Assembly (NCBI GenBank): GCA_003049485.1
Contig: PYST01000427.1
Coordinates: 3,274-29,709 of the forward strand
Reading direction: 5' to 3'
Origin: Ophioceras dolichostomum
Lineage: Eukaryota; Ascomycota; Sordariomycetes; Magnaporthales; Ophioceraceae
DNA: 26,436 nucleotides
Shown here: positions 19,747 to 26,436 of the stretch, one piece after another
How the letters are laid out: every line of letters begins with the position of its first letter
How positions within the stretch are numbered: the first letter of the stretch is position 1
Notes under the pieces: model-generated
What the model was told of the DNA's origin: nothing
Seen by the model: the letters and a program-made list of their open reading frames with translations, nothing else
The model's database searches: none
Position numbers and translations under genes: made by a program

Positions 19747-21765
19747 CCTTTGCCATTGTCGCCTTGAGGTCGGTCATCAAGCATTGTGGCTGTCCCCAAT
19801 ATTGACGCTAAATGCCTCGTCCTAGATGGATTCGAGAGCATTTCCCCGAGACTGGGGCTAGAGCCTACCAGTTAGGAAGGGTCTGATAACCGAGCTGTGT
19901 TGATATTCCTGGGTCGGCGCAAATCGTCAGCTTCGGCTGGGAGATCAGATCGCTACTGCTCCAGAAGATATCTCGGTTACTTCTATGGGCAAGAAATGCG
20001 GATGGCTCCGAAGGGAAAGTCACGGGAAATGCCGAGAGGAGGCTTGGGACGGCCCAAGCAACGTTAGTTCATTGACTTGGAAAGCGCCCGGGTGCCACGA
20101 TGAATCGACTAGAGCCTCACCGTTGGTTCCATCTGCGGCGAGTGACGGTATACTATCGATCGGCACCACGGTTGTGGCTTGGGTATGGTGCAGTCGATTA
20201 AAATTACCAGGCCATAGCAGAGGTCGTTTGCTCAGCTTTCACATCTCTTCTTCTCCAAGGGTTGGTGGATAGAGCACCTATGGAAGCAGCCGTTGTGAAG
20301 TCGCGAGTTTAGATCTCACTCGCCCTGTTCGCTTTCACCGGCCGCGACCGCTGACAGGAGGGATACAGGAGATGCGGGGCCCGCGACTTTCCAAAAATGA
20401 CAACAGTCACCAGCATCTATCAATTGAAAGATTCGGAAGTTCAAGGGTCCCTCTCGCCATGTCATCATCAAGCATCAACAAGCCGAGCCTGCGGGCAGAT
20501 CTGGGGGTGCCCACTGCGGTTCCTACCTCGAACGCCTCGAAGCTTGTTTGCTCAATCCTTTGGCATTTCTCCTATCTCATCAAGCCATCTAGCGCCCGTT
20601 CGGACGTTTGGGCGTTTCCTCTCCTATTTTTGGGTCCCTCGCGGCTGGCTTCCAAAGGTCGAACGGCGATCCTCGAGTCCGAGAGAGCGGTAAGTAAACG
20701 AGAAAAATCGGGGCTAGAAGAAGACTCGCCCGCGATGGTCGCCTGTGGGCTATGGACATCGTCGTGCAATACTGTCTTGTGTTTCACGCCTGAAGTTATG
20801 GTCGCTGGGGGGAAGCCAGTGCAGGATGATTCTAGTAGACCTTAGCAGCTGCCGTACGTATACTAGTAAGCCGCTAGGCTCTGGCTGTTGTTCCATGTCC
20901 CTGGGTTCTCTGTTCCTGGTGGTCTAGACTTTGCGCGGGGCAGAACCCTATGGACCCTTTTGTTAGGACAAGGGTTGGTGACATGGCCCTCATGCAACGT
21001 TCGCTTCTATCCCAATATCCGGCCAAAATCCAAATCACGGCGCGAGGTGAGCTCAACGGCGGGGAATCCCAGGGTGAATACTCACATGCTCGGACTGTAA
21101 ACAACAAGAACTGTGCGCGATAAAAACAGACCCAGCTCAGAAACGCTCTCCCACTCGCCACCCTCTGACCAAGACCACCTTCCCCTCGATCTAGACTCTC
21201 ACTCATCACTATGCACGAACTTGGTCTGCGTGTGCCCAGACAGATGGAGCACTCAGAAGTAGGAATAACTCGCCAAGTCAGCTCGCTCAGCCAGTCCGGG
21301 GTTATGTCGGTCGGTCGCGATCAGGCTTCCCAATGCGAATCCCATGTTGAGGCGTCCAGGGAGAGGTAGTCCGCAACCGACAGAGCTTGACATCCCGCCA
21401 CAGCTCGCCCGCACTCCCGGGCCGACACCGTCGTACAGCAGATGGAGGTTCGCGGAGGCGGCGGCGGCCCGCACCGGTAGCCAAGAAATATTAAGCGTCT
21501 CGGGAATCCGAGGTTCAGGTACCGTATGAGGCAATGAATGAGGTGCTGCCCTAACGTCAAGGGGCGTTGCCAACCCAACCAAGTACGCCGTTTCTGCCTG
21601 CCTCTCTACGTTTGCCCGCCTGCACCTAGGAGGTCTATCCTGAAAAGCTATCTAAAGGCTAACATCTTCAGAAGAAAAAACGCACTACAGATCATCACCA
21701 CAAACCGGACCGTCCATCGACCCACCAACCCAGCCATCACAGACCCTCACCTCCCTCAGCCTCCC
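19747..21765. other. Two-kilobase region without a supported gene
   Basis: No conserved protein frame. A tRNA-like relic at about 20258-20326 is discussed in the findings. A 157-codon plus frame at 20372-20845 and several shorter ones lack any recognisable feature. The right end holds the 3' untranslated region of the ribonuclease Z-like gene. Confidence 0.4.
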
Positions 21766-22478
21766 TTACTCGGCCTCCCCATCCGCCCAAACCACAATAT
21801 TCCCCGGCGGATCCTCCATCTCCTCAAAGAACCTCCTCACCTGCCTCTCCCCATACCTCAAACTAAAATGCGTCAGCACAAACACCGTCCCCGGCCACCT
21901 CCTCACCACAGGCTCCATCTCCGCCCAAATAGTATGCTTCGTCTTGTCAGCCTGCGCACGATGCTCCTCGTGCAAAAACGAACACTCGGTGATGACCACG
22001 GGAATCCCCTTCTTAAGCCACTCGGGTTCTTCGGCGAGCGTCGACGCAGTGGTGTCGCCCAGGAACGCGAAGATGGGAGTGGAAGCCTCGTGCGAGATGG
22101 CCGCCCCCGAATCGCGGAGGCGCTTGAGCTCCGTCCCGGGCAGGCCGGCGTATTGAGGCAGGAGCCTTCGGGACGTCTGCGAAAAGACGTAGCCCAGGCA
22201 CGGCACGGTGTGGTCGCACCGGAAGGCGGTCGCTGTGATCTTCGGGGCGCGCGGTAGGGTGACGACGTCGCCCGGCTGCAGGCCGTGCGTGATGTGCGTG
22301 TCGAGCAGGCCGCGGCCTTTGGGACGCTTGCCTTTGCCTGTGAAGGGTTTTGCTTCTGTTTTTGGTTTTGGCTTCTTCGGCTTCGTCTTTCTCCTTTCGA
22401 CGACGTCTTCCCCTTCTTTCTCCTCTACACCGTCCTCTGCTGCCCCGTCCACCCCCACCCCCTCCTCCTCCTCGCAGC

Positions 22479-22542
<64 letters not shown>

Positions 22543-23013
22543 GCGATCGCGATCGCTATCATCGCCATGACCATGACCATGCTGCTTCCTCGCATAATCC
22601 TCGTCGTCGCCAGCGACCACCAGCCCGCCCTCGCTGAGCAGCGTCTTAGCGTTGACGAAGCCGTCCAGCACGCCCGCCATCTCGGCGGGGCAGTAGATGT
22701 CCGGCGGGTCGCCGCGGTCGATAAACGCAGGGACCAGAAGCGTGTGGTCGGAGTGGCCGTGCGTCAGGAAGATGTGGCGTGGGCGCTGCTTGTTGACGCA
22801 GAGGCCCGCGTCCAGCAGGAGGTTCAGCTGCGGGATGACGAAGGACGTGTGCCACGCCGCCCGCGACCGGCCCGTCAGGACGTACTGGCTGTGGGGCGGC
22901 GGGAAGCGCCATTCCAGGATGTCTGATCGGGGGGACTGTGGGAGAGGCGTCGCGAAGTTGGGCCTCTTTGGAGTTGGAATGCCGTTTGATGTGCTTGTTG
23001 TTGTTGCCGCCAT
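21766..23013 (-). CDS. Ribonuclease Z-like metallo-beta-lactamase
   Basis: An intronless frame of 415 residues starting MAATTTSTSNGIPTPKRPNF; this is the first downstream ATG with a clean start, and bases further left stay open but lack support. The fold is a metallo-beta-lactamase of the tRNase Z type, which in its known members cuts the 3' trailer from pre-tRNA. Zinc motifs are all visible: FLTHGHSDH (His85-His90, the HxHxDH motif), FRCDHTVPCLGYVF, FAFLGDTTAST (the Asp), and FVLTHFSLRY (the last His). ITECSFL and EAST also fit. At about half the length of fungal Trz1 it is of the short form, so it may be a paralogue with another substrate. Between the HxHxDH motif and the third motif there is a charged insertion, HGHGHGDD, RDRD, 21 Asp, then Glu- and Lys/Pro-rich stretches, at the place where such enzymes carry flexible arms. 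Catalytic residues look intact. Confidence 0.85.
22479..22542. repeat. GAT/CAT microsatellite inside the ribonuclease Z-like gene
   Basis: Twenty-one uninterrupted trinucleotide units, read on the minus strand as 21 identical GAT codons for Asp. It is flanked by CGCGATCGCGATCGC, coding Arg/Asp repeats. Purity with no synonymous GAC codons shows recent slippage and implies that length should vary between strains. Confidence 0.97.
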
Positions 23014-23890
23014 CTGGCCTGACTGGAATGTACCTGGTATGTGCCTAGAGGAACTCAGAGCGGCGTTTGCTGAGGTGAGGTCACTTTCCTGTGAGACAAT
23101 CTCAGCGCCTTCTTTGCGTCTAAACCACAATCTGCATGGCCCGGCACACCCCCAATATGTGCAATCGGACTCAGATAGCACGGGATTGATGATTGAACTA
23201 AGGTGCCGGCTTCTTCTTGTCGGGCATGAGCAAGAGAGGTCTGTCAGCCTGGTGGTGGGTTGAGTCAGGCGGGGTAGCTTTGTAATTTCCACCTCTTTCT
23301 GTGGCCTCTTATGTATCGCATATAACCCGACCATCAGTCAGACCTATCCAGTACTACTACTACACAAAAATTCTGAGAGGAGTCTCAAGAAAACCAAACA
23401 TTGCATGATGAACGGTGCCTCATCGTCCTGTACCCGCCTTTTTAACTTCCTCTCAGTAATTAAACTTTGCCTGTGGCAGAAACAGGACCCTGGGAGGAAC
23501 GAGCGTATAGCAGATAAGGTGCCGCCATAAAATAGTAGTGAGGTACCTGTCTGTAAGCAACTTGGAATTCTTTGTTATAAGAAGGAATCAAAGTACTAGG
23601 CCGTGGCCTAGCCACCTGCTAGGTTATACTGTTTCGGGGTACTCACTCACCCCTGGGCCAAACGACTTCGCAGCTTTGTTTCGGATCCAACTGGGCTTAA
23701 TTTCGGTAAGCCAACGCGAGCTCTTTTTCCGGGAGACGCTTGTTTTACTACGAAGCTTCCAAGGACGGTTTGGGGCGAGTCTCTTGGTGCTGGTTGCCGG
23801 GCCTGAGTCGCTGTTAAGACGAGGTTGGGGCAACAAGGCACTGCTTTTTTTTCATCTGAAAGTATTCCTATATACTATGAACCAAATTAT
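23014..23890. other. Spacer between the ribonuclease Z-like gene and the glycosyltransferase
   Basis: Nearly 900 bp holding the ribonuclease Z-like promoter (left) and the 3' end of the glycosyltransferase relic (right). AT content rises sharply at 23860-23915. No conserved frame or RNA gene recognised. Confidence 0.45.
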
Positions 23891-25677
23891 TTATAATATT
23901 TTAAAACTTAAATAAAAAGTCAACGCCATCGTCGCCGCCGACTTCTCCGAGCTTAGTACTTTGTTATTCTTCTTCTCCCGCGCCTCCTCCTGCGCCTTCC
24001 TCGCCTCGTCGACGCCAGGCCGCGATCCCCAGCTCACATCGTGCAGAGAAGTGACGGCCAACCACTTGATCCAGGAGTGGTACCAAGCGAAGAGCACATA
24101 AAAGAGGAAGTATGGGATGTCACGCTGGCAGCGGCTGAAGTGGCTCCACAGCTTGATGGATTTCGTGGCCAGGATGAAGCCCACAAGATACCACACGCCG
24201 CCGCCGCCGCCGCCGCCCAGTACTCCGGAGAGCCAGCCGGACGCCGTGATCACCGCGTCCCAGAACAGCGCGAAGTTGACGACGATGGCGATCTGCACGC
24301 CGTACACGGACCACGGCTGGTTCCTGAACACGGACCTGTTCTCCTCCGCGAGGAGCGTGGTGGCGTTCGACCGGAATGTGGTGCGCGCCCACCACAGCAT
24401 CTGCAGCTTCAGCTTGCCGCAGCCGCCTTCGACGCCCAGCAGGGTGTGCATGACGCCCCTGTCCAGGTCGCGCTGGAACACGATCCTGCCGCCGCGGGCG
24501 AACACCTTCCGGGTCAGGAAGTTGCCGCCGCCGGGCCCGATCGGGCCGACGGTGGTGGTGCCCAGCCAGAACTCGCTCGAGAACTCGCGCATGAGGCCCG
24601 GGGACTGCAGGAAGGCGGTGCAGTAGAGCGCCGTGCGGCCCGACACGACGAATACGCACCCGTCGACCCAGTTCGAGCGAGGCCGCCAGGTCGAAGCTGT
24701 GCCGCTCCAGGTAGATGCAGCCGATGAAGTTGTTGAAGTCGGCCCACACGCCGCCGCGGAGCCACGGCCACTGCCACGGCCACCGGCCGGCCTTCTTGCA
24801 GTTCACGCGATACACCCGCTTCGGCATGCACACGGCGCCCACCGCGTCATCCCCGAACGGAACCAAGTTCGTGCGCAGGAAGTCTTTCGGTGTTTGCTCT
24901 CCAGCCTTGTCCTCGAGTTGATTTTCAAAAACGCCGTCGTCCTCATCCTTCCCGTCCGGGCGGGTCCTCCACTTCCGCCAGGTGGCGTGGTCGTCGACGA
25001 GGACCGTGATCCTCGTCTCGACCATGGGCACCACCTGGGCGAGCTGCCACCACTTGCCCACGCTCTCGGCCCGGACGATCTCGACCTTGACGTCGACCCT
25101 GTCCGAGCGCTCCACGAAGGCCTGGAACGCCTTGACATCGGCCTCGCTGCAGCCGGCGATGGCCACGCAGACGATGACGCGCTTCGCGCCGGAGTCGAGG
25201 CAGGAGCGCAGGGTCTGCTTCATGCCGAGGCTGTTGGGCGCGACGGCGGGTACGATGATCGTCGCCTCCTCGGGGGGCGGGATGTTCTTTCTTCCCTCGG
25301 GAGGAAAGTCGGAGGGCATGACGGGTTTGTGCAGGATGTAGCCGACGAAGGCGGCGGAGAGGCGGAGATAGCGAAAAACAAAGGACGAGGCGAAGTTTAA
25401 CAGTCCAGAGCCTGGTCCACAGGCTCCGCCCACGTGTGAACCCAAGGCTGAGAAGGAACACTACGACGAAAATGAGGAACCAGCTGTATCTAACTGTATA
25501 TTTCAGGATGCTTTGCCGCCGAGTCATCGGGAGAGGCGCGGGCGGCATCCATCCCTGACGGTGGATTCGCCCCTCGGCGCGACGCGCGGTTTGCGTCTCT
25601 CTCGTCCCCTGTGTCCCCTCCATACTGAATGAGCGGTACTTTGGCTCGTCGACATCTCCGTTACCTGGAGGAGGCAT
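23891..25677 (-). pseudogene. Cps1/hyaluronan-synthase-like GT2 glycosyltransferase, disrupted
   Basis: Starts at ATG 25677 (or 25623). The first frame gives a membrane helix, KYTVRYSWFLIFVVVFLLSL, then LWTRLWT; the frame must shift near 25403-25410 to continue LLNFASSFVFRYLRLSAAF and the glycosyltransferase domain (EATIIVPAVAPNSLGMKQTL, VLVDDHATW). A second shift at about 24674-24682 joins DLAAS to NWVDGCVFVVSGRTALY, after which the frame runs to 23891 through several helices. The family transfers sugars processively to a growing chain at the plasma membrane; related fungal GT2 enzymes affect hyphal surface. Besides two frame breaks, key residues differ: the usual DD-N-LTR motif reads GPGGGNFLTR, and the usual QxxRW reads QMLWW. 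No intron of workable size removes the breaks. I take it as a decaying gene, though sequencing error could explain the frameshifts alone. VDDH (metal/UDP binding) is kept. Confidence 0.7.
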
Positions 25678-26436
25678 GGAGGAGACATTACGGCCGGTTC
25701 GAGTCTAGGGGCGAAAGCGCCCTCTTATATTTACTAGCGCCTCATCAGTGTGTTGACCGACAGACCAGGGTGAACGGGGGAAGTTGACGTACTAGACGCT
25801 GAACTACGTAATTGCGGTATCACAGGGGTGTCACTCGTCAAGCCAGAAAAAATAAATTCCATTCTCGCTGCTCGCCAGTCAAGATTGAGGGTCGAGATAT
25901 CACAAAAGCCTGACTGGGGTGGTGAAATCTTTGTGGGCGTCTCCCTTACTGGACAGAATCCGGGGAGAGTTTTGAAGCTTTCGTTTCACTGGATCAAGTA
26001 CACGATCTATTGGCAGTTGAGGGGCTTCTGAGGACTTCAGGGAAGACTGAGGTGGCCGGAGGATTGGCCGATACTGACGGCCTCCCTGACATATGACCGG
26101 CGGGGGGACAGCCCCCCGTGATAGTATCGCTGACACAGCCTTATATTACTTGGACATCGTGAGCCTTTCACTGAGTCTGAAAAAATGACAGACAGCCTCG
26201 TTTCTTGGTCGACAAAGTAAGGGTTTGGACTCCTCCCGCTCCTCACTTTCAACTGGTTTGTCGGGAAGAATGGCTGAGGAGTAGGAAACCTGAAGGGAAT
26301 GCTATGCCTGCCGCCGCTAAATAGTACTGACTCGACTGTGAGGAATGCTTCTTTGGAGATTTTGCATCTGCCCTGAAGATAAAGCACCATCCTCATTTGC
26401 CGGTCGAGAGTCACGTTTTGTTGTTGGCTTTTCATT
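25678..26436. other. Right edge without a supported gene
   Basis: Contains the promoter side of the glycosyltransferase relic. A perfect 7-bp inverted repeat, CGGGGGG with CCCCCCG around ACAG, lies at 26101-26118. A 132-codon minus frame fills 26037-26435 and starts with an ATG one base from the window end, so it may be an edge-cut piece, but nothing in it is recognisable. Confidence 0.4.

Noticed and set aside
22285..22926. Plus-strand frames with poly-Ile, poly-His or poly-Ser across 22350-22640
   Set aside because: They are shadow frames of the GAT microsatellite and the ribonuclease Z-like gene on the minus strand, whose zinc motifs are unmistakable.
2267..25677. A biosynthetic gene cluster
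   Set aside because: There is no polyketide, peptide or terpene synthase, no cluster regulator and no set of tailoring enzymes; the lone glycosyltransferase is broken and the rest are housekeeping genes.

Overview
The window looks like a piece of a filamentous ascomycete nuclear genome (Pezizomycotina; Sordariomycetes is my best guess, from codon style and protein similarity judged from memory). The evidence is short 70-180 nt GT-AG introns with CTAAC/CTGAC branch sites, GC-rich third positions, divergent and convergent single genes instead of operons, and the gene content. I ran no search; all family names come from motifs read by eye.

Layout. (i) 1-2266: a gene-poor, repeat-like edge. It holds a short GTA microsatellite, a 58-bp tandem duplication with a single N exactly at its junction (probably an assembly join), a GATCG-rich hairpin, and a decayed minus-strand fragment resembling the C-terminal RNase H end of a fungal LINE (Tad-type) polyprotein. 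(ii) 2267-4152 (-): an F-box/LRR-type gene with one in-frame TAG and no usable ATG in the F-box frame. (iii) 4839-13190: a block of four intact housekeeping genes: an EMP70/TM9SF nonaspanin (+), Mediator subunit 4 (-), the small QCR10 subunit of respiratory complex III (+), and the ER alpha-1,2-glucosyltransferase ALG10/DIE2 (+). Med4 and QCR10 are divergent and share a 318-bp promoter with CCAAT boxes. (iv) 13191-19840: mostly non-coding, with a small Ser/Ala/Gln-rich fungal protein ending in LSLDRLSL, a possible gene relic near 17.1-17.4 kb, and a secreted Gly/Lys-rich protein with an acidic tail and an in-frame TAG. (v) 21766-23013 (-): a short-form ribonuclease Z-like metallo-beta-lactamase carrying a run of 21 Asp encoded by a pure GAT microsatellite. 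(vi) 23891-25677 (-): a Cps1/hyaluronan-synthase-like family-2 glycosyltransferase with two frame breaks and substitutions at catalytic motifs, so probably a pseudogene.

How it fits together. The genes do not form a pathway or a recognisable biosynthetic cluster. EMP70 and ALG10 act in the secretory system, QCR10 in the mitochondrial inner membrane, Med4 in the nucleus. The clearest pattern is a contrast: core genes are intact with clean introns, while the accessory genes (F-box, secreted Gly/Lys protein, glycosyltransferase) each carry disabling lesions. Either the accessory genes are decaying or base errors remain in this sequence; raw reads or a second strain would decide. I found no convincing undescribed multi-gene system.
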